Shown piece by piece: positions 34,811 through 44,943 of a stretch of 64,000 nucleotides of DNA. The position numbers and the translations under genes were made by a program. The notes below the pieces were generated by a model that saw nothing but the letters and a program-made list of their open reading frames with translations, did no database searches and was not told where the DNA came from. Position 1 is the stretch's first letter. The number at the start of each line of letters is the position of its first letter. Source of the stretch: Pedinophyceae sp. YPF-701 (taxonomy: Eukaryota; Chlorophyta; Pedinophyceae); contig CAJZHL010000006.1 of the NCBI GenBank assembly GCA_916048055.1, positions 434,001 to 498,000 on the forward strand, read 5' to 3'.

Positions 34811-35848
34811 TCAACCCGAACGAACGTGCTCGAAAGCCAGGGCCCGAAGCGGGCGCAAGAACCTGTTGGCATGTGCCTGCAGAGCGGCAGGGGCCCGGGC
34901 GGCAGCCCCGCGCAGCTCTGTGGCGCGATCCACCCATGCCGGGGGCACGTGGACGTACTCGAGGCGGACGGCAACGGCGGCGGCCGTCAGCACCACGAGC
35001 ACGAGCGCCAACACGAGGAGGACCCATGGTGAGACGGCAGGCCCGCCGCGCTGCGAGCCCTGCTTCACGTCCTGCACGACGTTCCCTGCCTGCACGTCCT
35101 CGGTCGAACTCTTCCAGTACTTGACCGGCGATGCGAGAGGGGCGCGGCTGCCGCCCGAACCGTTCTGCTTGGCCCCCGCCGCGCTCTGAGCACGCGTCTC
35201 AGATCCCCCTGGCGGCACATAGCCTTCCGGCCGCGGCTGCTTCTGCACCGACGTGCGGGTACCGTCCTCCTGCGCGTTCCGCATGTCGTTCAGCTGCCTC
35301 TGCAGGTCCCTGATTTGCCCCTCGAAACCCCTGACGCGTGTTTCTGCGTCCTCGGCGCGCTGACGCAACTTCGCAATCTCGCCCCCGGACAGCAGCTTGT
35401 CGTTCTCCTCGGTGTACAGCATCTTCGCATGGCGCTTATTGGGCGTGAACCTCATGTCGGGCCCGGCATCGGGGGGGTCGCGCTGCCGCTCCGGGAAGCC
35501 ACCCGTAAAATCGGGGTCCCAGTGCAGCTTCCCGTCCCTCAGGGCGCTCTCGTGACCCTCATTGACAGCCGCTTTGAAGAACAGCGTGAAACTGTCAAGG
35601 AAGATGTCGGCCCGAGGGTCCTCAGCCTGAGGCCCAGGCTGCTCGAGGGCGGTCCGGAACCACTTCGGAACGACCTTCTCGTCCCGGATCTTCGCCTCAA
35701 TTGTGCCGTCGCGCACGGCTCGAATCAGCTCCTTCCTCGTGTCCATGTCCAGAGCGCGCACCAAGGCTGCATAAGGCGCGCGACCCGCCGCGAGCGCCCG
35801 CAGGCGGTCGTTCTCGGCCCGCAGCCTCTCGACCTCGCGTGCTGTGCT
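34811..35848 (-). CDS. Orphan coiled-coil, tail-anchored protein, 5' end unresolved
   Basis: I do not recognise this protein. The exon 35848-34811 codes about 345 residues to the stop; a clear acceptor (CTTGCAG) precedes it, so an upstream exon holds the start. The N-terminus is a short coiled coil (REVERLRAENDRLRALAAG). A compact middle follows (MDTRKELIRAVRDGTIE, WFRTALEQPG, FLDSFTLFFKAAVNEGHESA, LHWDPDFTGGFPERQRD). A second coiled coil (EIAKLRQRAEDAETRVRGF) leads to a Ser/Gly-rich linker. Near the C-terminus is one hydrophobic helix, SPWVLLVLALVLVVLTAAAV, with about 50 residues after it, so it would sit in a membrane facing the cytosol. Overall amino-acid use looks like a real protein. It lies between the two FCP1 paralogues. 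Confidence 0.6.
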   Translation of the reverse strand, partial: STAREVERLRAENDRLRALAAGRAPYAALVRALDMDTRKELIRAVRDGTIEAKIRDEKVVPKWFRTALEQPGPQAEDPRADIFLDSFTLFFKAAVNEGHESALRDGKLHWDPDFTGGFPERQRDPPDAGPDMRFTPNKRHAKMLYTEENDKLLSGGEIAKLRQRAEDAETRVRGFEGQIRDLQRQLNDMRNAQEDGTRTSVQKQPRPEGYVPPGGSETRAQSAAGAKQNGSGGSRAPLASPVKYWKSSTEDVQAGNVVQDVKQGSQRGGPAVSPWVLLVLALVLVVLTAAAVAVRLEYVHVPPAWVDRATELRGAAARAPAALQAHANRFLRPLRALAFEHVRSG

Positions 35849-36627
35849 CTGCAAGCCACGACGGACCAGTACCGGCAGTCAGGGATCGGCAAAAGATGGA
35901 GGTGGACCCTGGCAGGGACACCTCGCGCTACCGGGGCTCTCTGGCGCGCTCGCAAGGTCGTGCCGATGATGATTCACGACGCAAAAAGTAAATACAGCGC
36001 GTGTCGGTACTCGATGACCGGTCGGACGCGCTCGCGAGCCCACAGCGCGACGATACCCAGAGGGGGCGCGTCATTTAGGGCTCGAGCTACGCGACATATG
36101 CGGAACCGTTGACCGCCAAAATTGACGCAGAATGCATGTACATGCATGGTGGTTGCCGTTCAAGGCGCGTGGCAGCCAGCATGACGAGCTTTGGACCGAG
36201 TTCGGGCGTGCCAGCTCACCATGCTTGCAGGAGACGCTCTGTTCGTGTGCTGGGTGCTTGAACGTAAGATACCCGGATGTCGCGGTGAGATATCAACGAT
36301 GGAAAATCTCGCGCCGGGTGGCTGCGGCCGGACCCCACGAAGGCGCGGCGTGCGCGCACAGCCCAGGAAGGGGACTCCCCCCTGAACCCCCCCATCCCGC
36401 AACCACACATCCTGCGGGCACCGCGGCGCGACCGGGCCGCACCACCCTGCCCGATACGGCGTCGTATGCCGTGGGTACTCCCGCGTGGCTCGGCGGACGC
36501 AGCGCGTCGTTCTGCGACCGCGCAGCAGCGACCAGGTGCGTTGCCACCCCCGCGTTGCACGACAGACAGACCCATGCACGATGGACCCGTGGCGCTCGCA
36601 CACGTGCAGTCACAGCGACGCCGCCGG
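35849..36627. other. Spacer between coiled-coil and kinase-FCP1 genes
   Basis: About 780 bases. It should hold the 5' exon and promoter of the coiled-coil gene and the 3' flank of the kinase-FCP1 gene. No feature is certain. Confidence 0.35.
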
Positions 36628-38690
36628 TCACGAGCTGAGCTCGATCTCCTCCTCGTTCACCGGCCGCGCTGCCGCCCCGTTCTCCGCCCCTCTGCTCGCC
36701 TCCACCGCGCGCGTCGCACCCGACATCTCAACTCCCCCCCCCTCCGTCCCCCGCCCCGGCCCCGCCGCCTCCTGCAGCCGCGCCGTCACCGCCGCCGTCC
36801 GCTCCCGCACGTCCGCGTCCTCCGGCAGCCCCAGCAGCATCTCCTGCAGCGCCCCCACGAGCACCGCAAGCATGCCATCCTCCTCGCCGCCGTCCCACGA
36901 CGGCACCAGCACCAGGTTGCCGCGCTCGGTGGGGAGCGACTTGTGGATGTCGTCGTCGACGAGCACGACGCGGTGGAGGCGCGTGGGGAAATAGTCCCCC
37001 AGGGGCTTCCACGTGTCCCATTCCTTAAAGTCCCCCCCCATCTCGTCTTTGGCCTCCTGCGGCAGGGCCTGCGTGTAGCGGCGCGTGAGGACGAGCGCGG
37101 GGTCGAAGAGCTCGCCGCGCTCGCACCCCGCCGCACGCTCCAGCATCCTGCGCACACCGACGCACGCAACATGCGAAATTCTCGACTGTTGTCCCCTCCG
37201 TTCCTGAGAGACTCCGCGCCGGCCGCCGGCCACCCGCAAACGCACAGCTGCCGCGAACGCCCGCTTTGCTCCACGGCAGCACGCAGTCTCTCGGCACGCA
37301 GGCACAACGACGCTCCTGCCGCGCGACGCCACCACCCGCTGCCCGCGCCGCACCTGATCGCCGTCTCCACCGTCCTGTCCGACGCGCTCGAGTACACTCC
37401 TATCCGCGCCACGTCCTTGACGCTCCGCACCATGCGCAGCAGATGCTCCGCCCCTGGCCGCGGCCTGTTGTTGCCCGTCGAATTCCGCTGCGACGTGTGG
37501 CTCGTGATCGTCCCGTTGAAGTCGAACAGCACGATCACGCGCCGGTCCGCCTCGTCCAGCTCCACCGGCCCGGGCTTCCGGAACGGAATACTCCCCCGGG
37601 GGCCCTTGGGCCCCCGCCTGCCCGACCCGCCGCGGCCGCCGTCGCCGGCGGGGACCTCCGCCTGGCCCCACGGCGCGGTCGCTGGGAGGCCCACGGCGCC
37701 GGGAGCTGCCGCGGGGGCCGGCGGGGCGGCCGGCGCGTACGGCGTGTTATACCTAAGGAGATACCCTAGCATAGCAGACCGGTGCTGGTCGTCGGCGACG
37801 GCCCAGGTCTCGTAGAAGCCCTCGGCGTGGTGCGGCGGGCGCAGCGCGGTGGCGTAGCCGCGGAGGAGCTCCTCGGCCTGCGGGTGGCCGCCTGCGGGGC
37901 GATCGAGACGGCCGGCGGCTTCCAAGATGGGAATCCTCGATCTCCGTTGCGCTGTTCCGCGTGCGAGGCGCCGCGGCACAGGCAGCGACGCGGCGCAGAG
38001 AGCCGCCATTGTTTGAGTGCCTGTACCATACCATATCATATCATGTCATCAAACAAAGAGTGCAAGTTGCATGACGCACCGTCAATGGTCTTGTGCGGCC
38101 GCGTGCGCAGGCGGTCGAGGCAGCTGTCGAGCGGCGTGTTGAAGACCACGCCGAGCGGATACAGCCGGTGGCCGCACACGTTGTACCCCACGCGCAGCCA
38201 CGGCGAGCGCTCTGTCTCGTCGAGGTTCGTGTGGTCGATGATCACGTGCAGCCCGGCCTGCGTCAGGGCGCCAGGGGGAGGTTAAAAGACAAAATACGTC
38301 TTAATTGATACGTGTGGGATCGAAAATCGCAAAAACATGCGAGGATACGGCCGCATTCGCCGCCCAAGTCTAAAGCAGGAGCCTCAAGTGCCGCCCGCGT
38401 CCCCGGTTGCGCGCGACGACAGGCGGCGGCACCCCGAAGCGACTGTGAGTGTCTCGGGGTGTCTGACGGAGCGTCGAGGGCAGCGGGCGAGGAGCACCCC
38501 TGGGCGGGGTGCGTGCCTGCAGCGCTTTCACGCACTGGGCCTCACACGCTGCCCGCGAGCCGAGCGCGTCGTGGCTGATCAACGCCCAGTGGTCGCTGTC
38601 GTAGCGCAGCATGTCCTGCGCGAACCACGTCTTCCCGCTGGCCGGCACCCCCACCAGCACCACCAGCATCTGCGTCCCGCCCTGCTGCAT
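36628..38690 (-). CDS. PNKP-type polynucleotide kinase fused to FCP1-like HAD domain
   Basis: Four exons join in phase: 38690-38517, 38257-38080, 37891-37354 and 37147-36628, giving 469 residues. The N-terminal 150 residues match the kinase half of polynucleotide kinase/phosphatase: Walker A VGVPASGKT (residues 13-21), ISHDALGSRAACEAQC, HVIIDHTNLDETER (about 62-75) and a late AEGFYE. These are the P-loop, catalytic and substrate segments of that family. The C-terminal half is an FCP1/SCP-like HAD domain: VIVLFDFNGTITSH (Asp about 241), IGVYSSAS and VVLVDDDIHKS. As in its paralogue, Asn replaces the second Asp of motif I. Known PNKP has its phosphatase before the kinase and of a different HAD type. 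Intron 1 has a GC donor (CTGCAG/GCACGC). The start could also be the ATG at 38669. Role in nucleic-acid end repair is inference. Confidence 0.8.
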
Positions 38691-39002
38691 CGCGCGTGGG
38701 GGTCGCGAACCCACGGGCGACCCGACTGCGTCGCGGATGCCGCTGGTGATCGCGTGCGGCGCGAGCAGGACAAGAGCGGCTCGGAGCGGCCCAGCATTGC
38801 GCGCGGGTGCTGCGCGGGTACAACGAATCACTCCCCTGCACTTATCCTGCGACCGCTGCGCCCGGAGACATTGCCTCAGGCGGTCCATTGCATGCAGCGA
38901 GGTGCCAGCAGGTCGGAACCTGCTTTTGATTGCTTCTGCGACGCGCTGGCGGAAGTAGGCAGTTGTGGAAGAACAGCCCGCGTGCGTTTCGCGGGAGGCA
39001 CG
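38691..39002. other. Divergent promoter spacer kinase-FCP1/mARC
   Basis: 312 bases between two divergent starts. No further feature is seen. Confidence 0.45.
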
Positions 39003-40430
39003 ATGTCGTCGGAACTGCGCGTGTCGGCGCTCTACGTCTATCCCATCAAGTCGTGCAAGGGCGTCGCCGTCGAACGGACAGCCGTGGGTGCGCTGCACAG
39101 CCTCACCCACTGCTTTCTGTTGCGCCCGAAACCGGTGCTTTACCGCGCGACTCGGCGCCGATGGTGCGGTGCAGTCGACACCGGCCTGCTATGGGACCGC
39201 AAGTTCGTCGTCGTGGAGGAGCAATCCGGCCGTTTCTTCACGCAGGTGCCTCACAAGGCCCTCACTTGCGCTGACGACCGAGCTGCGCGTGACGCACCGA
39301 CACGCAGCCTCGACCGCCCCGCGCCGTCTTCTGCAGCGCACGCACCCTCAGATGTGCCTCATCGGCGTTGAAATGCCTCCGGAGTCGTGGGACCCCGACT
39401 GGGAGCCCCTCTCAGGCACTCAAATGACCTGCACGTTCCCAGGTGCGCGAGTCACACCCGCACCACACGTCCGACCGCCGTCCATCACCCCCCCCGCCCC
39501 CCCCCACCTCCAGCCAAGAGCACATATGAACCTAATATGCAGCAACAAGACTGCATTCTATATCTGCGAGCCCCACGGTCGTCCCGACGTCCGCGTGCAG
39601 GCCTGGACCCCGTCGCCGTGCCCCTCGACCTCCCCGAGCCCGCGACCGTCGCAGCCAACACCCGCCACGTCACAGTGTGGGAGTTCTCAGGCCCTGCGCT
39701 CGACATGGGTGACGCCGCCGCGGAGTTCTTCTCGCAGGCCCTCGGCGCCCCCGCGCGGCTCGTGCGGCACCTGGACGACGCGTCGCGGCGCCCCTGCGAG
39801 GAGGAGTTCGCGCCGGGCCACGTGACCGCGTTCAGCGACGGGTTTCCCGTCCTGGTCGCCAGTGACGCGTCGCTGGCCCAGCTGAACAGCGAGGTGCGCG
39901 CGTGTGCGCGGCTGGGTGCGCCGGCTGAGCGGGAACTACCCTGATGTCGTTCCCGCGCCGTCTCAGCCCTTGCAAACAACTCAAGATCTATAATTAATAT
40001 CGATTCGCGATTGTTACGCCGCGCCGTTCGTTGTGTCTCGCAGCTCCCGGCGGGCGCCCCGCGGATGGACGCGGCCCGGTTCCGCCCGAACCTCCTCGTC
40101 AGCGGCTGCCCGCCGTACGACGAGGACAACTGGGCGACCGTCACGTGCACCCCGCCCGCGGTGCACCGCGGCGCCCCGGGGGAGTGTACGCTGCGCGTCG
40201 TGAAGCCGTGCTCGCGCTGCACGGTGCCGCAGGTGGACCAGGCCACGGGCGAGCGCAGTACGGAGCCCGCGCCCACGTTGCGGCGGACGCGCGCGGGGAA
40301 GCTGCTCCCGCTCGGGGAGGGGCGGCCGTCGTGGAGCGGGAAGACATTCTGGGGGTGGAACTGCGTGCGGGCGTCGGGGGGGACGCGGACCGTGGCCGTG
40401 GGGGACGTCGTGAGCGTCGCGCGGCGGTGA
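39003..40430 (+). CDS. mARC: MOSC-domain amidoxime reductase (mARC)
   Basis: mARC is a molybdenum-cofactor enzyme that reduces N-hydroxylated compounds and works with cytochrome b5 and its reductase. Five exons phase well: 39003-39087, 39175-39245, 39352-39442, 39601-39893 and 40044-40430, giving 308 residues, the usual size. The beta-barrel part shows ALYVYPIKSCKGVAVE, then DTGLLWDRKFVVV, and later PGLDPVAVPL. The MOSC part has RFRPNLLVSGCPPYDEDNW and KPCSRCTVPQVDQATGE, with the Cys that should bind molybdenum. No membrane anchor is obvious at the N-terminus, unlike the animal protein. Introns 3 and 4 contain AT-rich patches. Intron 2 holds an odd out-of-frame stretch (see findings). It is divergent from kinase-FCP1 and convergent with TMEM231. 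Confidence 0.88.
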
Positions 40431-40653
40431 CGTAGGATGGCGTGCTGTCTGTCTGCATTGATGGAGCTAGCGAGGCTGCTACACCGACGATTGAGGTTGC
40501 CATGCGAGTTCCAGTGGTGGGATGGAACGGGTGCGCGATTCCGTGCTGCTCCCTGGTCGATGAGGTCGTCAGAAGGGGGGTGTAAGCGCAGGGGTCTCTG
40601 TGCTCAAGGGACATGTACTGACGCGATCGCGGCGGCGGCGGCGGCATTGCACG

Positions 40654-40670
40654 GTGTAAACTCTTTACAC
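40654..40670. terminator. Inverted-repeat TGTAA element shared by convergent genes
   Basis: GTGTAAACTCTTTACAC has perfect 7-base arms around CTC. It puts TGTAA, the usual green-algal polyadenylation signal, on both strands. It lies about 225 bases past the mARC stop and 13-29 bases past the TMEM231 stop. Use as a two-way 3'-end signal is inference. Confidence 0.5.
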
Positions 40671-40682
40671 CCCCCCGCCTCG

Positions 40683-41907
40683 CTAGAACGGCTTTTTCCG
40701 CTCCACGTCCGACACGACCCGCGTCGCGAACACCCGCTTCAGGAACAGCTCCGCCTCCAGCAGGTAAAACACCGCGTAAAACACCCCCAGCACCGGGAAC
40801 AGCTGCACCCACCCCCACTTCAGCAGCTGCGCGCGCGCCGTCTTCGCCACCACGACCTGCTCCGGCACGCGCACCTTGACCCGCAGCTCGAACCCCGCCG
40901 CGCTCGCCCCGCCCGACGCCTGCCACACCGTGTGCACATTCCCCAGCGCCGTCGTCTCATTTCGGTCCAGATACGCCGCCACCAGGTCCGGAAGGTTGAT
41001 CTCGCCGCCGGGCTTCAGCGCCCCGGTGCCGCTGCCCGGGTCCGCGAGGATGTCCTCGTCGTACACCGTGCGCACGGTGCGGTCGCGCAGGGGCTCCTTT
41101 GCGTGTAACATTAGGTCGCCGTCGACGTGGAGGGCGGCGCCGGGGAGGCCCGCGAAGTACTCGACGTAGACGAGGGACTTCATGGTGATGTCGACGCCGG
41201 CGTCGAGGAAGTAGTCGAGCTGCAGTGCCGCGGTGACGCCCTGCACGGCGGGCGCGGCGCGCGAGCGGAAGACGATGTCGAGGACGTCGGGCTTGCCGTC
41301 GTTGTTGATGTCGCGCTCGAGGGCGTCCACGGACGCCGGAACGAACGCGGAGCCGAGCGCCTCGTTCATGGTCGCGTACGGCGTCCACGCGCTGCGAGGG
41401 TGCGGGCAGAGGTGGGGGCGCCGTGGGGTCGGTTGCCGCGCGAATATGGCCTGAACTGAGGTGCTATCGAGGAATTTGATCAAGTTTGGTGCGGAGGGGG
41501 CGGGGACAGGGCGGGAGTGGCGTCAAGGCGGGCCGCGCGCTCTCGTGAGAGGAAGGTGGTTGATTGCGCGTGGGCGCGCGGGGCGGTGGTGCCGGCGAGG
41601 ATGTGCGCGGCCGTGCGGAAGAGGGCGAGGAGGAGCGTACGGCGGGGCGACGTTCGGCGCGTGGGAGGGCCTGTACGCACCTGGTCCGCGTCCCATCGTG
41701 CAGCACAACCACCATGTCGTAAGTGAACTTGACGCGGGGCTGGTTGTGCGTCATCATGAGTCTCTGCCAAAAGCCCCCCGACGCGTACGACGCGATGACC
41801 GCGAGCACGAGCACCGCGACGAGCCCCAGCGCCCGGAAAGCCACCGCATTGCTAATCAGGCTCGCGTAGTGCCGTTTTAATAGCGGTTCCTTGTATACCT
41901 GCACCAT
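40683..41907 (-). CDS. TMEM231: TMEM231, ciliary transition-zone membrane protein
   Basis: TMEM231 is part of the MKS/B9 complex that forms the gate at the cilium base. Two exons, 41907-41681 and 41391-40683, give 311 residues, as in animals. There are two membrane segments: ALGLVAVLVLAVIASYASGG near residue 30 and VQLFPVLGVFYAVFYLLEA near 280. The loop between shows family marks in order: FTYDMVVVLHDGT, WTPYATMNEAL, ERDINNDGKPDVLDIVF, HVDGDLMLHAKEPL, LPDLVAAYLDRNETT and LLKWGWVQLF. The start ATG at 41907 matches the family N-terminus (YKEPLLKRHYASLISN). With the CFAP97-like gene it implies the organism builds flagella at some stage. Confidence 0.87.
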
Positions 41908-42724
41908 ATCTAAGACCTAATCCTCCCCGCGCGTCCGCAGCGGCCCCGTCGGGGGCGCGTGCGCACGGGAAGCCCGCTTCAGTTCGAGCCCCAAAGGCCG
42001 CTCTGTTGCAACTCAAGCCCAGCGAGCGCGGGAGCAAGTGCGCGAGGAGCCGCACGCCGAGCCGGGTCTTCCTTCGCACGCCAAGGTCGTTGCGTCTGCC
42101 GTCAAGTGGCCGGGGCCCCGCGCGGAGGACCGTGTCGAGGGAGTCCGGGGGCGAGGTGTGGCGGAGGGGTGAGTGTGGTGACGTGGGAGGGCCCCTGCGC
42201 GCCCTTTGGCCGCGACGTGTCGCGCGCCCCGCGGAGACGGACGGGGACGTGCTTTGACGTCCGGAACTTCACAGACATTCACAGTCTCGTGGCCGCGGTG
42301 CCGCGTATCGCACTCTTTCGAGGGGTTTCGGCGTCCCTGCTCGCGAGCGAAGCACAGACCTGGATGTGTCGCGCGCAGACGGCGCTCAGCTCGACCCGCT
42401 AGCCTATCCGCGTACCATCACCATCAGCAATCGATTTATCACGGCGCCTCAGTGCTTTTAATCGGGTATCTTTGTTTCCGATCGCGTCGCGTCCTCACGG
42501 CCCCGCGCGCCGCCCAACCACGCCGCCCCCACGCCCCACATAGCACCAACCTACACCTCTCCCCCCCGCGCGGCGACCACGCCAGCGTCCCGGGGACGAA
42601 ACCGCGTGCCCCGTTGGCCGCAGCACCTGCGCCGCCCGGGCGCGCCAGCGCCACGATGCGCGCCTAGCCTTGCTCCCAGCTCACGAGCAGCGAGCCTCCG
42701 GCGCGCTGACGCCCGCGCGGCACC
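41908..42724. other. Divergent promoter spacer TMEM231/OST-alpha
   Basis: 817 bases between two divergent starts, with an AT-rich patch at 42420-42480. No gene is seen. Confidence 0.4.
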
Positions 42725-44372
42725 ATGGGCGACCACCCCATCGGTTTTCGCAGCCAACTGGACACGGCATTTCTACTGGCCTGTCTGTCCCTCGCGCTGC
42801 TCTCGACCGCGCTCACGGCGATGACGTTCCGCGACCACCTCCGCGCGCCCATCCACCCCGCGCTGCAAATATGCTGTCTGCGCATCCTGGCGCTGGCACC
42901 CGTGTTCGCGCTCGCAGCGTGGGTTGGCATGGCCGCCGTGCCCGCGTCGGGCTTCCTCGACGTCATCCGCGACGGATACGAAGCCTACGCAGGTGCGCGA
43001 CGCCGGCCCGGCGCCGGGGCCCACTCGCACCATCCACGACTCATATTCGCAACAGATAGATAGGGTTTCCTATCTGTTCGTGAGTCGCATCGAAGCTCAC
43101 CGCGTCGTGCGCCCCCGCGTCCGTGCCCGCCCGCAGTCTACTGCTTCTGGGCTCTGATGATCCTCTGGTGCGGCGGGCAGCGGCGCGTCACCGCCGTCAT
43201 GGCCCAGGACGTCGCAGCGGGGCGCTACGGCGCGCGGTGGTCGCTCTGCCCGCTCCTGAAGCCTGTGGGGTGCGGCTTCGGCTTCCTGCGTTTCGCGAGC
43301 GCCAAGTCGCACGTCCGATACTGGCGTGTCGCGCTCTTGCAGTGGCTCGTGGTCAAACCGCTGGCGGCGCTCGCCGTCGCGGTCCTCGAGCTGACGCCGT
43401 GGCGCGCCCACGCGGTGCACGTGCGCACGGTCACGGTGCTCTCCACGTTCGCCGCGATGCACACAGGTGCGCGCAACACCCCCTCGCAACCCATCGTCTG
43501 AAGCGTCAAGCGCTGACGCCCGCGCCGCGCCCCACCCGCGCGCAGTCTTCGACACGTACGTGACGATGTACAGCCACCTGCGCGGCCTCAACGGCGAGGG
43601 CAAGTTCCTGGCCATCAAGGCGCTGGTCGCCGCGTCGCTGGCGCAGCAGGTCGGGCTGTCGCTGTGCTCCTCGCTCGGGTTCGTTCCGAGCGACCCGTTC
43701 TACGACTACTCCACCGAGGTCACCGCGCTCCGCCTTCTCTCCACGGCCATCATAATCGAGATGTGCATATTCTCGGTGATTTTCTCCGTCCTATTCTCCC
43801 GCCGGTCCATCCTGCGCGACGCCGACGCGCTCCCCGCCGCCGCGTCCCCGCTCAAACCCGCGCCGCGCACCACCGACGGCCCCGACGACGCCCGCCGCCC
43901 AGGACACCCCCCTCCCAGCCCAACCGCCGCCGCCGCCGAAGCTCACAGGCTCCTGGACGACGACTCCGAGCTGGAGGAGCTCGAGGGCCAGGCTGCGGGG
44001 GTCGCGGGGGAGGCGGAGGAGCAGAAGCGGCTCCTGCGGCCGATGACGGAGGAGTCCACGGCGACGTTGATGTCTCTCCGTCTTGTGTTTCGGTTGTGGG
44101 ACGTGGTCGGGACGAGGAAGATTGAGGAGTACGTGTTCGACAAGGACTTTCACTTGGCGGCGTCGGCGCGGTGGAAGGCGGCGATGCTGGACCGGGCGCG
44201 GCGGGCGCTGCGTGCGGCGCGCGGTGGGGGGCGGCCGGGTGGCGGGGGGGTGCAGCTGGGGGCGGTGGAGGCGGGCGGGGGCGAGGGGGGGGCGGCGGGG
44301 AACGCGGCGCAGAGCGGGAGGTCGGTGGGGACGCCGCGGACGACGAAGAAGAGCGACGCGCGCAAGGAGTGA
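42725..44372 (+). CDS. OST-alpha/TMEM184 (DUF300, LAZ1-like) membrane protein
   Basis: A seven-helix membrane protein of the organic-solute-transporter alpha / TMEM184 family; the plant member LAZ1 works in vacuolar and endosomal trafficking. Exons are 42725-42992, 43137-43466 and 43546-44372, giving 474 residues. Family signatures are FRDHLRAPIHPALQICCLRI, then SGFLDVIRDGYEAYA and VYCFWALMILWCGGQRRV. Later come LRFASAKSHVRYWRVALLQW, KFLAIKALVAASLAQQVGL and a last helix LLSTAIIIEMCIFSVIFSV. All junctions fall in phase 1 with the same codon split (G/TC giving Val). The cytosolic tail, about 190 residues, is charged then Gly-rich, longer than usual. Intron 1 contains a perfect 9-base hairpin (43051-43059 with 43070-43078). 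Confidence 0.86.
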
Positions 44373-44943
44373 CGGACTGTGCTCAAGAAGGATGGAAGTT
44401 GGAGAGCAAGGTCTGAGAAAAGGCACATGATGATGGAGGGATGCGCGGAGAAGGAGACTGGTGGAGCGGGAGGCTGTCAGCCGCAATGCGGACTGTGTGA
44501 ACTGACCTGACTGGCTGGCCAGGAGACGCACGTGTGAGGAGAGAGTGGTTTCGGAGACGCCTCGAATCGAAGAGCACCGCGGGTCCTACCGGCGTCAATC
44601 CACAGATAATGAAAACACATATCTACCTCTTGTTGGTAGTTCTTCCAAGTTGGGCATTTGCAGACAGGGCAGCTCGGAAACGCTCCCGCCGAGGACCAGC
44701 GCTTTCCCGGCGCGTGACGCCGCGACTGTCGTTTTCGCGCTCGGCTGAGATGGGTCACACACTGCGTCGAATCACCCCCCCCTCGACAACCCCCCCCCAG
44801 AACGGAACCGTCTTCGCCCACGACCACGTCAGGATGCGCCTCCACGCGCAACGGCGCGCCAACGCAGCCCCAGAGCGCGTCGTCCTCTCGTGCCCCTCCA
44901 GCCACCGCCCCTGCGCCTCTACGTCACACCCGTGTGGTGCACG
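44373..44943. other. Convergent 3' spacer OST-alpha/MAK16
   Basis: 571 bases between two converging genes, with an AT-richer patch at 44560-44650. I see no gene. Confidence 0.4.
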
